DNA of 63,273 bases from Candidatus Hydrogenedentota bacterium (GCA_035416745.1 DAOLNV010000024.1:1-63273), one strand, 5' to 3'. Positions 34,472 to 43,786 are shown, counted from the first letter of the stretch. The notes: a model not told the origin generated them from the sequence alone. Program-made: numbers and translations.

Positions 34472-35716
34472 TCACGCGGGGGCGAGTCCAGGCGGGTCAA
34501 AGCTCGGGATGGCCAACTGTTCGCCGTCTTTGAAACAGGATTCGTGAGCCACAATTCCCGGGACCGTGAACGCGAGCGCTTCGTAGAGGTTGACGAAGGG
34601 TTCGCGGTCCTCGACCAATGCCATAACGAACTCGTTGGTAATGAACGGATGCGAGCTTCCGTGGCCCGTGTCGTACCGCATGGCCTCGGGCACCATGTGC
34701 CAGTAGTCCGGCAGGCCGTTATAGGCGCGGTCGGGCAATTGGAGCACGAACGGCTGTCCGCCTGACCCCGGCATATACATGGCGCCCTTGGTGCCGAACC
34801 ACTGGGCGCGCTCGCCATGGGCCTTAATGTCCCAGGCCACGTTGCAGCGGAAAGGATGGCCTTGGCCGGTAAGAAACATGGCCATGCCGTTCGTGAAGGG
34901 GTTGTTGTAGGCGTTGTCGCGGAGGGCGGCGTCTTTCTCGGTGTCGCCCCAGCCGATGCACGATACTTTCACCAGCCGCTCGCCCGTGACGCCCACCAGA
35001 AAAGCGGTGCTGTGGGTCGGATAGAGCATCGGCGGATACGCGTAGCGCCACGTACGCTGACCGTTGTAGAACCAGAGGGCATCGCGGCTGGCCTTGTCCA
35101 TCGGGTGGTAATACTCGCCCTCGGTGTACACGAGTTCGCCGATGAGGCCGTCCTTGACCAGCCTCCGGGCGGTAATGGTCTCCCACCGGTAGCTGCTGGT
35201 CTCGGCCATCATATACTTGAGGCCGGTACGCTCCTTGACTTCTTTCATACGCGCGGCGTCTTCCAGCCTACAGCAGGTGGGCACCGCGCTGATCACATGT
35301 TTGCCGTGTTCCATGCAGTCGATCACGTGCCGGGCATGGTTCGGCGCTTCCGTGAAGACCGCGACAGCGTCGATCGCCGGGTCCAGGATGAGTTTCTCGA
35401 GCGACTCATAGGCTTTCTGGCACTTGTACTTGCCCTGGAGCTGCGACAGGCGGTCCGGTCTGAGGTCGCTGACGGCTTCCACGATGCAATTGGGGTGTTC
35501 GTGCCAGTGAAACGACTGGCCAAACCCGCCCCCGACGACGCCGATGCGTATCTTCTTGTCCGAGCGTTGTTCCCAGGCCGGGGGAGCCGCGAAAGGCTCC
35601 TCAAGCGCTTCCACGGCCGCCGACATGGCCAGCGAAGCCGTAGCGCCAGCGAGAAACCCGCGCCGGGAAATGAAAAAGGGGCGGGATGGGCGGTTTGTGT
35701 CGATGTGATCGTGCAT
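34472..35716 (-). CDS. Tat-exported Gfo/Idh/MocA oxidoreductase (copy A)
   Basis: This 414-residue first gene of the operon is paralogous to the gene 27 nt downstream. A Tat signal (FISRRGFLAG near residues 15-25) is followed by GVVGGGFG and the same EKP-lacking 'KHVISAVPTCC' segment. 'AETSSYRWETITARRLV' and 'GHGSSHPFITNEFV' are nearly identical to copy B, so the pair arose by tandem duplication of an already unusual ancestor. ATG at 35716 has AGGGGG about 8 nt upstream. The 35860 start would add 48 residues ahead of the Tat signal. A periplasmic sugar oxidoreductase or hydrolase role is inferred; the substrate is unknown. Confidence 0.85.
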   Translation of the reverse strand: MHDHIDTNRPSRPFFISRRGFLAGATASLAMSAAVEALEEPFAAPPAWEQRSDKKIRIGVVGGGFGQSFHWHEHPNCIVEAVSDLRPDRLSQLQGKYKCQKAYESLEKLILDPAIDAVAVFTEAPNHARHVIDCMEHGKHVISAVPTCCRLEDAARMKEVKERTGLKYMMAETSSYRWETITARRLVKDGLIGELVYTEGEYYHPMDKASRDALWFYNGQRTWRYAYPPMLYPTHSTAFLVGVTGERLVKVSCIGWGDTEKDAALRDNAYNNPFTNGMAMFLTGQGHPFRCNVAWDIKAHGERAQWFGTKGAMYMPGSGGQPFVLQLPDRAYNGLPDYWHMVPEAMRYDTGHGSSHPFITNEFVMALVEDREPFVNLYEALAFTVPGIVAHESCFKDGEQLAIPSFDPPGLAPA

Positions 35717-35770
35717 CAGAGAACCCCCTGGGCGCGCGAAGCGCGTTCTGCGTTCATGCTCAAAGCGAAG

Positions 35771-35799
35771 ATTAAACCACAGAACCGAACAGCGTGCAA
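35771..35799 (-). promoter_or_regulatory. Candidate promoter of the five-gene sugar operon
   Basis: Minus strand: -35 TTGCAC (35799-35794), 17-nt spacer, -10 TTTAAT (35776-35771, 5 of 6). The leader would be about 48 nt to ATG 35716. The -35 is weak, so an activator may be needed. Confidence 0.4.
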
Positions 35800-35831
35800 G
35801 AAGGCCTTGTAGGGAATCACCGCAGAATTGC

Positions 35832-35874
35832 AGGGACTGGGGAGGGCGAAGACTTGGCATCTTCCCGAGTCCCT
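35832..35874. terminator. Imperfect 12-bp hairpin
   Basis: AGGGACTGGGGA (35832-35843) pairs with TCCCGAGTCCCT (35863-35874) with one mismatch and a 19-nt loop. It lies about 145 nt beyond the stop of the pseudopilin gene and upstream of the operon promoter. It could end transcription from the secA run. The rest of 35875-36019 shows nothing I recognise. Confidence 0.35.
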
Positions 35875-36019
35875 CATGTTTGAATCTTCTTGTTGAGTGG
35901 CGTTGATCCCGAGTGCGTGTATGGTGCTTTCAACGTCCCAATTGCGGCGGAAGACGCAATTCGATAGAGAGTCATTGCGCAAGATCGCGGGTTCCGCGAG
36001 AGGCGTGAGCGGTAGTCGT

Positions 36020-36646
36020 TCAGAAATACGTTTGCATGAACTTGTGGGAGAGGACGGCAACGGCAGGCATCGCGGGGAAGGCGTCTTTGTAGCGCACGAA
36101 CTCGACATGGCCGTCGGTGTAGATGACCTCGGCGCCCATTCCGCCGTTGCTCGACTCTGACATGTCCGAACTGAAGAAGCTCCATGCGAGCACAACAGTC
36201 TCTTTCTCGGATAAAAGGTCGATAGGACGGAGCTCAAAGTTATTTCCTTCGGGGTCCGTGGCAATCAGGTTGCCGTCGCCGTCGTATACCAGCGGGTCCG
36301 TAGCGGTGGGTTCAAGCAAGGTGTTGTAGTATGCGCGGAACTCGGCTTCACTCTCGACGACATACCGCAGCTCGGTCACGATCATGTCGTCTCTGCTCAC
36401 CTTGATTTCATGGCGGAAGGCTTCGATGCATTCGTCGCGGTCCGGTGTGCTGGTCAAGGTGGTTCCCGCGTTCGCGCCGTCGGCCACCTTGCCGATATGG
36501 TACTGGCGAAGGCCTTCTTTCTCAGCAGTTTGCATGGCTTTCTGTTTCGCCTTGCTGAGCACGGGGAGGTAGAGCGCCATCAGAATGCCGATGATCGCGA
36601 CACAAATCATCAGTTCAAGAAGACTGAATCCCTTGCTACGCCGCAT
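36020..36646 (-). CDS. Type II/IV pseudopilin with DGHVEF tail
   Basis: This 208-residue protein has a type III prepilin signal: MRRSKG then cleavage before FSLLELM, followed by the conserved hydrophobic helix (to about residue 30). The soluble part ends in 'VIYTDGHVEFVRY', the hallmark C-terminal signature of the abundant pilin-like proteins of Planctomycetes-type bacteria. A prepilin peptidase (not in this window) would process it at Gly-Phe. ATG 36646 is preceded by GGGAG with a 6-nt gap. It follows yjbQ by 66 nt on the same strand and may have its own promoter. It is likely a minor component of an envelope-spanning filament or secretion system. Confidence 0.82.
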   Translation of the reverse strand: MRRSKGFSLLELMICVAIIGILMALYLPVLSKAKQKAMQTAEKEGLRQYHIGKVADGANAGTTLTSTPDRDECIEAFRHEIKVSRDDMIVTELRYVVESEAEFRAYYNTLLEPTATDPLVYDGDGNLIATDPEGNNFELRPIDLLSEKETVVLAWSFFSSDMSESSNGGMGAEVIYTDGHVEFVRYKDAFPAMPAVAVLSHKFMQTYF

Positions 36647-36712
36647 GACCCGCTCCCGTCAGCCTTAATCAGCGCACTTACACTAACAAATCGAACACTC
36701 GAAGTCATCCTT

Positions 36713-37108
36713 TCAAGCGGGTATCACGTGGACCCAGACCTTGCGCGTGCGGGGCCCGTCAAACTCGCAGAAGTACAGGGACTGCCATGTGCCGAATGCA
36801 AGATGTCCGCCCCGAACGGGGATCGTCTGGCTGAACCCCATCATGCTCGCCTTGACGTGGGCCGCGGCGTTGCCTTCGGCGTGAGCGTAACCGGCGTTCC
36901 ACGGGACCGCGCGTTCCAAGGCGTGGATCATGTCGGCCACCACGTCGGGGTCGGCGTTTTCATTGATGGTGATGCCAGCGGTAGTGTGCGGCACAAAGAC
37001 GAAACAGATGCCGTCCTGAATTCCGGTCTCCCCGATGGCCTCCTTGATCTTTTGGTCGATGTTCAAGAATTGGGTGTGGTTCACGGTGCGGACAGAGATC
37101 TCTTTCAT
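36713..37108 (-). CDS. yjbQ: YjbQ family (UPF0047) protein
   Basis: This 131-residue member of the YjbQ/UPF0047 family has the two signature blocks 'HTTAGITINENADPDV' (around 41-56) and 'HAEGNAAAHVKASMMG' (around 76-91). The histidines and acids in these blocks form the family's putative active site. Some members rescue thiamin-phosphate synthase loss, but this is a weak side activity and the true role is unclear. It begins 1 nt after the ABC permease stop codon, so the two are co-translated. Length and motifs are normal for the family. Confidence 0.92.
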   Translation of the reverse strand: MKEISVRTVNHTQFLNIDQKIKEAIGETGIQDGICFVFVPHTTAGITINENADPDVVADMIHALERAVPWNAGYAHAEGNAAAHVKASMMGFSQTIPVRGGHLAFGTWQSLYFCEFDGPRTRKVWVHVIPA

Positions 37109-37109
37109 C

Positions 37110-38807
37110 TTAGAACTCCATTTGTTCGAGGTTGCGCAGCCCGAGCCGCATGGGGATAAACGTGGCGGCCGCCGTCAGGACCGCCGTGAACCCCACCACG
37201 CCGGCAAATGTCCACCAGTACGGCATGGACGCGCCGGGCCCGACCAGTCGTTTCCATTGGAGCATGAAGGTCTGGCCCGCGACAACCGCGGCGATGTACC
37301 CGATGCTCAACAGGAAATTGAGCGTGCCGCCCATGCCGGAGACGATGCGGGCGGGGTTGTCCTCGTTGAAGTTGGGATACAGGCTTCCGAGGCCTACCGA
37401 CATGCCCGCCAAACCCAGATTCACCAGGGCGATGCTGTAAAGCGACAGGAAAGACGCCAGCGGTTCCATGCGCAGGATGATGCACGACAGGGTGACAATC
37501 GCCATGGAAAAGGTGGCCGTGGTCGCGACGCAGAGCCAGTATTTCTGCCAGATCAACTGACGAAACGTCAGAGGAGCGAGGCCGAGCAGCCAAAACCGTT
37601 GTCCCTCGAGGCTTACCAGCGGGTACACAAACCGGCTGGTGAGCGTTGCGGTGATGAGCGAGCACGCGCCGAGGTTCAGGCTGACAATGAAGGTGCGGTA
37701 GGCTTCGGCGTCCAGCATGGCCGAACGGTTGCGGAGGTTGGCTATGTAGACGGCCATAATCCCGAAGAAGATCAGGAATTGCGACCACTGGGTAGGGTCG
37801 CGCCAGAAAAGTTTGATGTCCTTCACTATGAGAACGCGGGCAGGATTGGGCAGGGCCGCGAGGAGCTTGTCCGTCTTTCCCAGCAGGCCTTTGTCGAGGG
37901 GTTTGACCCGTTGGCGGTCGAGCCCTTTCAAGGCAGACCACCCGGGAAAGAAGACCCGGGCGGCGAGCTGCATGGCAACCCATGAGAAGAAGAGGGCGTT
38001 GGCCAAAAGCAGCATCAGGTCGAAGATGCTTTCCGTGTAGCGGCCCGCGGCGGCCGTGAGAATTCCGTGCGCGGCCCAGTGACTGGGCAGAAACGGCGAC
38101 TGGGTCTTGGTGGTGGCGTCGAATACAAGGGAGAGCATGCCCTGGGACGCATCCTGGCCCGCCATGAGCTTTCCGCGAAGGTAGAAGAACACGGCCAGAA
38201 CGGCGCATCCTCCAATCGCGACAAAGACCCATTTCTTGAACATGGGAAATACGCGCACCAGCAGCATGGTGGCCATCGAGCCCAGGGCCGCTGGAATAGT
38301 GACGAAAGGGACGAATACCAGCGCGGCAGCTAGGTACAACATCGGTGACGCGCCCGTGACGAGGCCATAGGCCAGGATCAGCGGGGAACCCAGATAGGCC
38401 GAGGCCCAGGAGCTGAAGGATACGCATTCGACGAAACGCGCGATGAACAGCGATTGGACAGGCAGCGGGCTCTGCATCAGGTAGGCCATGTCCCTGGTCC
38501 GGTAGAAGGTCGAAAAAGCGATGAGGACGTTGGAGAACGTCAACATAAGAAACAATGCGAGCATCAAGACGGACAGCAGGCTGCCCATCAGCAGTTTTCC
38601 CAGATTCAGGCCCGCGCCGGAGGGGTCCAACCCAAAGTTCTGGAGCCATCGGAGGCCCACGCAGAATGCAATCAATGCGCCTATCCATAGGAGAGATGCC
38701 GCAACCGAGACCACTCCGACCTTCAACCTGGATTGGTGGCGTACGGACGCGATGGTATGTGCGGCCACGCGCAGTTTGACCCAGATGGCGGCCCCGAACG
38801 GCGTCAT
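37110..38807 (-). CDS. ABC-2 type exporter permease subunit
   Basis: This 565-residue integral membrane protein has about 12 hydrophobic segments and no ATP-binding motif, partnered with the adjacent ATPase. ATG at 38807 overlaps the ATPase stop as ATGA. A much longer reading frame from 39101 runs backward into the ATPase gene and is shadow translation. The central large cytoplasmic segment ('RVKPLDKGLLGKTDKLLAALPNPARVLIVKDIKLFWRDP') separates two helix bundles, suggesting a fused pair of half-permeases. The substrate could be an antibiotic, lipid or envelope precursor; nothing in the sequence decides. Confidence 0.85.
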   Translation of the reverse strand: MTPFGAAIWVKLRVAAHTIASVRHQSRLKVGVVSVAASLLWIGALIAFCVGLRWLQNFGLDPSGAGLNLGKLLMGSLLSVLMLALFLMLTFSNVLIAFSTFYRTRDMAYLMQSPLPVQSLFIARFVECVSFSSWASAYLGSPLILAYGLVTGASPMLYLAAALVFVPFVTIPAALGSMATMLLVRVFPMFKKWVFVAIGGCAVLAVFFYLRGKLMAGQDASQGMLSLVFDATTKTQSPFLPSHWAAHGILTAAAGRYTESIFDLMLLLANALFFSWVAMQLAARVFFPGWSALKGLDRQRVKPLDKGLLGKTDKLLAALPNPARVLIVKDIKLFWRDPTQWSQFLIFFGIMAVYIANLRNRSAMLDAEAYRTFIVSLNLGACSLITATLTSRFVYPLVSLEGQRFWLLGLAPLTFRQLIWQKYWLCVATTATFSMAIVTLSCIILRMEPLASFLSLYSIALVNLGLAGMSVGLGSLYPNFNEDNPARIVSGMGGTLNFLLSIGYIAAVVAGQTFMLQWKRLVGPGASMPYWWTFAGVVGFTAVLTAAATFIPMRLGLRNLEQMEF

Positions 38808-39535
38808 GAGACCGCCTCGCCGTTCGTGAGTTCGAGGAATACGTCTTCGAGCGAACCCGGATTGCGGCTCAAGGCCTTGATCTCGCTCAGCGAGCCCGTG
38901 TGGAGGAGCCTTCCATTGTGGATGATGCCGATGCGGTCCGCGGTCTCCTCGATCACACTGAGCGAGTGGGTGGACATGAAGATGGTCACGCCGTCGCGGG
39001 TTTTCTCGCGCAGGAAGTTCTTGACGAAACGGATATTCTTGGGGTCCAGCCCCACCCAGGGCTCGTCCACGACCACGACCTTCGGGTCGTGCAGGAAACA
39101 AGAGGCGAACGAAAGCTTCTGCCGCATGCCGTGGCTGTAGTCCTCGATGAGTTGATCCCCTACATCGCGGATTTCGAACAAATCGAGGAGTTCGCCGGTG
39201 CGGATGGACGCGATTTCCTCGGGCACCTGGTAGAGGCCTGCCACAAAACGCATGAACTCGCGGCCGGTAAGTTTCTCGTACAGGAAGGGCATGTCGGGGA
39301 TGTACCCCAGCAATTGCTTTGCCGCGACGTGTTCCCTCTGGATGTCGTGGCCGCCGATAACGGCTTCGCCGGAGGTAGGTTTGAGCAGGCCCGTAAGGAG
39401 TTTGATGGTCGTGGTTTTTCCGGCGCCGTTGGGACCAAGAAAGCAGAAGAACTCCCCTGCTTCTATCCTCAGGTTCAGACGGTCCACCGCCGTCTTTGTG
39501 CCGAAGCGTTTCGACAAGTCCTTCGTTTCAATCAT
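38804..39535 (-). CDS. ABC transporter ATP-binding protein
   Basis: This 243-residue ATPase has every motif of an active ABC subunit: Walker A GPNGAGKTTT (about 34-43), signature YSHGMRQK, Walker B VVVVDEPWVG, and the H-loop in MSTHSL. The C-terminal ending 'LEDVFLELTNGE' is typical of ABC-2 exporter ATPases. It is in an operon with the permease (ATGA overlap), 52 nt after the transglutaminase gene. The Shine-Dalgarno is weak, so expression may rely on coupling. It powers export; the cargo is unknown. Confidence 0.93.
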   Translation of the reverse strand: MIETKDLSKRFGTKTAVDRLNLRIEAGEFFCFLGPNGAGKTTTIKLLTGLLKPTSGEAVIGGHDIQREHVAAKQLLGYIPDMPFLYEKLTGREFMRFVAGLYQVPEEIASIRTGELLDLFEIRDVGDQLIEDYSHGMRQKLSFASCFLHDPKVVVVDEPWVGLDPKNIRFVKNFLREKTRDGVTIFMSTHSLSVIEETADRIGIIHNGRLLHTGSLSEIKALSRNPGSLEDVFLELTNGEAVS

Positions 39536-39587
39536 CTCGTTGCGTAATCCCTGGAGAACTGTTTCTTCAACATATGGCGAGCACGGT

Positions 39588-41072
39588 CTAATCCACTTCC
39601 GTGACCTCGATCCGCAGTTTTCCGAGGAACGGAAGCAGGCGCGGCCATCGTTCGATATCCCCGGTCAGCAGTTTCACGTGGGTAGCATCCGCCACCGTCT
39701 GCCCAAGGGTTGGGTCCATCCAGAGCCATTCGCCTACGAATACCTCGGGCCATGCATGATAATAGAACCCGTCAAGTTCCTCGCTCCAGACCACTCCAAG
39801 GGCGATGCGCGTCGGGATGTCCACCGACCGGGCCAATGCAGCAAAAAGCACGGTATGTTCGTTGCAATCGCCTACGCGCGACTTGAGGACCTCGAGGGCC
39901 GAAGGAATGCTGAGCACGCCTTCTTTTGCTACGTTCCTGTAAACCCAATCGTGAATCTTGACGGACTTTTCCCACGGGTTGGTGCTGTTCTCGATGATAT
40001 CAGCGGCGGTCTGCCGAATATCGGGGTGGTCGGACTGTATGAACGGGTGCGGTGCGAGATACTCTGCCATATTCTCAGGCGCGCGTGAGGCGTCTTTGGC
40101 GGTGTCTGGCGTAAGAGGTTCTATAACCACCTTGCCGTGCTCAAGGACGCACTGGTTGGCGTCTTCGGGAAGCGAGGCCGTGTCCGCAAGGCCGGATACC
40201 GATATTGCCATGCGCTTCGCGCCTCGCGATGGGCGCATGCCGGAAGGGCGGATGGCTACCGATACGACAATATCCTGCGGGGTTTCGCGGGACAGGGACG
40301 CCATGGCCTCCTGTGACGTGGTCCGCTGGAGCGTCAGGCCAAACGGCGTCTCGGCGCGCACCGTTTCCCCCTGTTCGTCGACCCATGCTTTGGTGACGAC
40401 GTCTTGCACGGTCACGGCAACGACGCGGGTTTTCCGGGCCGCTTCTCCTTCTCCCAGGGTTTCGAAGCCGAGACATTTGACTCGTGCCGTACCCATGGTC
40501 AACGTCATGGGATCGAACGCCTCGATGACGACTTCCTCGCCCGGCGCGAGGTCGCTCAGTTGAAGGGTCGCCGTCCCCGTGATGCCGCCGATAACCAGTT
40601 CGCGGTCCATCGGTATGGAGATGGGATACACCTCGCCGGCCGTGTGCAGCCGCGCATCGAGGGCCCCGTTCTCGATGACGCCTTCGAAACGCGCCCCATA
40701 ATCCTGGGAGTGGACGGCGAAGTCGAAGTTGCCCCGATCGCCTGTGCGCGCAATCCATGCAGCGCCAGTCATGTACAAACGCATTGGCTGCCCGAGGAAC
40801 TGCATTTTCAGGGTGGCGTTCAATAGGATGCGGGTCCCCGGCAGCCCCTCCATCGTTTCAGGGGCCGTCTGGGTATTGATGAAACCGATCGGCTGGTCCT
40901 GGGGCGAGATAATCTGCATCCAGGTGTCAGTTGGGTTCTGTTTGTAACTTGCCGAGAGGGAAGGCCCGAGGAACAGCGGCATCAGCTCCCGGTAGGCGAG
41001 CAAGCCCATCATGACGAGCCAGAAAAGAACTACGGCTGCTCCGGTTAGTTTCTTGCGATGGTGCCGCAGCAC
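39588..41072 (-). CDS. Membrane-anchored transglutaminase-like protein
   Basis: This 494-residue protein has an N-terminal helix (about 11-33) that anchors the rest outside the membrane. Beta-rich regions follow, and at the C-terminus a transglutaminase/protease-like core: C403 (VGDCNEHTVLFAALAR), H439 (YYHAWPEV) and D453 (WMDPTLGQ). The complete Cys-His-Asp triad suggests an active papain-like peptidase or crosslinking enzyme. GTG at 41072 lies within secA, a 28-nt overlap that implies translational coupling. The substrate is likely periplasmic protein or peptide. The placement between secA and an ABC exporter is unusual. Confidence 0.85.
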   Translation of the reverse strand: MLRHHRKKLTGAAVVLFWLVMMGLLAYRELMPLFLGPSLSASYKQNPTDTWMQIISPQDQPIGFINTQTAPETMEGLPGTRILLNATLKMQFLGQPMRLYMTGAAWIARTGDRGNFDFAVHSQDYGARFEGVIENGALDARLHTAGEVYPISIPMDRELVIGGITGTATLQLSDLAPGEEVVIEAFDPMTLTMGTARVKCLGFETLGEGEAARKTRVVAVTVQDVVTKAWVDEQGETVRAETPFGLTLQRTTSQEAMASLSRETPQDIVVSVAIRPSGMRPSRGAKRMAISVSGLADTASLPEDANQCVLEHGKVVIEPLTPDTAKDASRAPENMAEYLAPHPFIQSDHPDIRQTAADIIENSTNPWEKSVKIHDWVYRNVAKEGVLSIPSALEVLKSRVGDCNEHTVLFAALARSVDIPTRIALGVVWSEELDGFYYHAWPEVFVGEWLWMDPTLGQTVADATHVKLLTGDIERWPRLLPFLGKLRIEVTEVD

Positions 41073-43786
41073 TTCTTGAATTTCTTGCCGCTACCGCAAG
41101 GACAGGGATCGTTGGGCTTGATGTCCGGGCCGGTTCTGCGGATGGGTTGCTGCTTCACGCGCGGGCGGGGCTGGTCACCCGGGTCACGTTGTTCGGCGTC
41201 GGGCTGGCCGGCCAAGGCGAAACGGCTGGTGTCAAAGCTGGCGAAACTGCGGTCCTGCTGCTTGTCAGCCTGAACATACGAGTAATGAGAGAGTTTTGCA
41301 AACGGGTCTTCACTTTGCGTAAGCGTTCCGCGCTGGGCCTGCAACCGGCGGCGCTGGCGCACCTCGGGGTCGGAGAGACGAAACAGGGTCTGGGAGACGT
41401 CCTCCTCGATCGACGCCATCATGGATTGAAAGAGTTCGTACCCTTCGGTCTTGTACTCGACCAGAGGATCCTTCTGTCCATAGGCCCGCAAACGCACCGA
41501 GTCGCGCAAATAGTCCATCGAATAGAGATGGTCGATCCACTTGTCGTCCACGGCCCGCAAGAGGGCCATCATCTCGAGGTCGTGGGTCCGTTTTCGGGCG
41601 ATCCGGGCGAAGTCCACCTGCGATTCGTCCCCTCCTATCTCGGTGCGGAAACTCTGGCGGATCTCTTCCTCGAGGGACTTTTCGCGCCGTTCGTATTCGT
41701 GAAGGACCTGTCCGACCAAATCGTCAAACAGGGGTTGCGGTTCGGGGTCATGAGAGGCCGCTGCCTTCGGCTCGAAACCGAAGATTGCCCGGAATCCGGT
41801 AGCCAGTCCCTCGAGGTCCCATTCGTCTGGAAGCACCGTCTCGGGAGCGAACTCGTCCACCAGGCGCCCTATGATGTTCTCGAACATCTCGTGAAGCTGT
41901 TCGGTGACATCGCGGTCCTCGAGGACATTGCGGCGCATGTCGTAGATGATCATGCGCTGCTTATTCATGACGTCGTCATATTCCTTGAGGTGCTTGCGGA
42001 TTTCGAAGTTGTATTCCTCGACCTGCCGCTGCGCCCGCTCGATCGAGCGCGAGACCATTTTCTGGCTCAGGGGTTCGTCGTCCATCTGCTGGCTTCCGAA
42101 CCAGTCCAGCAAGCGCTTGACCTTATCGCCTCCAAACAGGCGCGCCACCTCGTCCTCGAGGCTGAGAAAGAAGCGCGTGTTTCCGGGGTCGCCCTGGCGG
42201 CCGCAGCGGCCGCGGAGCTGGTTGTCGATACGGCGTGATTCATGGCGCTCGGTTCCGACAATGGCGAGGCCGCCCAACTCGCGCACGCCGTCGCCCAGTT
42301 TGATGTCGGTTCCGCGGCCGGCCATGTTAGTGGCTATCGTGATTGCGCCGCGTTTGCCGGCGTTGCTGATGATGCTGGCTTCCCGTTCATGGTACTTGGC
42401 GTTCAAGACCTGGAAGTCCTTCACGCCCAATTCCCCGAGCAATCCGGCCACCTTTTCGGATTTCTCGATGGAGACCGTGCCGACGAGGACCGGACGCCCG
42501 GTCTGGTGGATATCGGCGATCTCATTCACTACGTGGCGAAACTTGCCTTCTTCCGTCGCGAACACAAGGTCGGAATGGTCGTCACGGATCAACGGCAGAT
42601 TGGTGGGAATCTGTACGACTTCGAGTTCGTAGATCTGGGCAAACTCGGGCGCTTCGGTCGCGGCTGTGCCGGTCATGCCGGCGAGTTTCGCGTACAGCTT
42701 GAAGTAATTCTGGTACGTGATGGTGGCGACCGTCTGTGACTCGAATTGCACGGCTACCCGTTCTTTGGCTTCGAGTGCCTGGTGCAGACCGTCGGAATAC
42801 CGCCGGCCTTCCATCATGCGGCCGGTAAACTCGTCCACGATGAGGACCTCGCCGTTGTACACGACGTATTCGTCGTCTCGCTTGTAGAAATTGTGCGCTC
42901 GCAGCGCCTGCTCGACCATATGCACCAGCCCGAGATCCTCGGTGAAAAGGTTTTCAACCCCCAGAAGGGTCTCCAGGGTATTCATGCCTTCTTCAGTAAT
43001 GAGGACGTGATGCCCTTTCTCTTCTGTTTCGTAGTGCGTGTCTTTTCGCAAGCGCCGCACCACATCATCCACCTTGTAATACAGGTCCGTGCTTTTCTCC
43101 GGTCTGCCGGAAATGATGAGGGGGGTGCGCGCCTCGTCGATGAGAATCGAGTCAATCTCGTCGACGATGGCGTAGTTGAGCTGGCGCTGTACCCTCATTT
43201 CAGGACGAATGGCCATGTTGTCGCGGAGGTAATCGAAGCCGAATTCGTTGTTGGTGCCGTAGGTGAGGTCCGCGCGGTACCCGACCTGGCGTTCGGCGGT
43301 GCCCATGTCGTGCTGGATGAGCCCTGTCGTGAGGCCCATGAACTGGTAGATGGGCCCCATCCATTCCGAATCGCGCCGCGCCAGGAAGTCATTCACCGTG
43401 ACAATGTGCACGCCGTTTCCGGTCAGGGCGTTGAGATAAACAGGCATGGTGGCTACCAGGGTTTTCCCTTCGCCCGTGACCATTTCGGCGATCCAGCCAT
43501 TGTGCAGCACGATGCCGCCAAGTATCTGGACGTCGAAGGGGCGCATGCCCACAACGCGTTTCCCGGCTTCGCACACGGCCGCGAACGCCTCGGGGAGGAT
43601 ATCCTCCAGACTCGCCCCTTGCGCCAGACGCTCCTTGAAATCGGCGGTTCGTGCGCGCAGACGGTCGTTGGTCAACGAAACCATATGGGCTTCGTGTTGG
43701 CGCACCTGGTCCAGCAACGGGGCAACCTTTTTGAGTTGGCGCTCGCTGCTTGTCCCGAAAATTGAACGCAACACCGAGTTCAGCAT
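41045..43786 (-). CDS. secA: Protein translocase ATPase SecA
   Basis: This 913-residue motor of the Sec pathway drives preproteins through SecYEG with ATP. Walker A TGEGKT is at 104-109, the DEAD-type 'IVDEID' near 208, and the second motor domain carries 'MAGRGTDIKLGD' and 'QLRGRCGRQGD'. The C-terminal linker ends in the zinc-binding SEC-C motif (PCPCGSGKKFKKCCG), which contacts SecB or ribosomes. Length and motif order are standard. A promoter lies 70-100 nt upstream. secA leads a minus-strand gene run down to yjbQ. Confidence 0.97.
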   Translation of the reverse strand: MLNSVLRSIFGTSSERQLKKVAPLLDQVRQHEAHMVSLTNDRLRARTADFKERLAQGASLEDILPEAFAAVCEAGKRVVGMRPFDVQILGGIVLHNGWIAEMVTGEGKTLVATMPVYLNALTGNGVHIVTVNDFLARRDSEWMGPIYQFMGLTTGLIQHDMGTAERQVGYRADLTYGTNNEFGFDYLRDNMAIRPEMRVQRQLNYAIVDEIDSILIDEARTPLIISGRPEKSTDLYYKVDDVVRRLRKDTHYETEEKGHHVLITEEGMNTLETLLGVENLFTEDLGLVHMVEQALRAHNFYKRDDEYVVYNGEVLIVDEFTGRMMEGRRYSDGLHQALEAKERVAVQFESQTVATITYQNYFKLYAKLAGMTGTAATEAPEFAQIYELEVVQIPTNLPLIRDDHSDLVFATEEGKFRHVVNEIADIHQTGRPVLVGTVSIEKSEKVAGLLGELGVKDFQVLNAKYHEREASIISNAGKRGAITIATNMAGRGTDIKLGDGVRELGGLAIVGTERHESRRIDNQLRGRCGRQGDPGNTRFFLSLEDEVARLFGGDKVKRLLDWFGSQQMDDEPLSQKMVSRSIERAQRQVEEYNFEIRKHLKEYDDVMNKQRMIIYDMRRNVLEDRDVTEQLHEMFENIIGRLVDEFAPETVLPDEWDLEGLATGFRAIFGFEPKAAASHDPEPQPLFDDLVGQVLHEYERREKSLEEEIRQSFRTEIGGDESQVDFARIARKRTHDLEMMALLRAVDDKWIDHLYSMDYLRDSVRLRAYGQKDPLVEYKTEGYELFQSMMASIEEDVSQTLFRLSDPEVRQRRRLQAQRGTLTQSEDPFAKLSHYSYVQADKQQDRSFASFDTSRFALAGQPDAEQRDPGDQPRPRVKQQPIRRTGPDIKPNDPCPCGSGKKFKKCCGTIARN

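Noticed and set aside
37110..39101. A 663-codon version of the ABC permease starting at 39101
   Set aside because: The extra 98 codons lie in the ATPase gene in another frame and are Arg/Pro-rich; the ATG at 38807 has the ATGA overlap.
42746..43765. Long plus-strand frame inside secA
   Set aside because: SecA on the other strand is a complete, unmistakable gene. The antisense translation has no fold signature.
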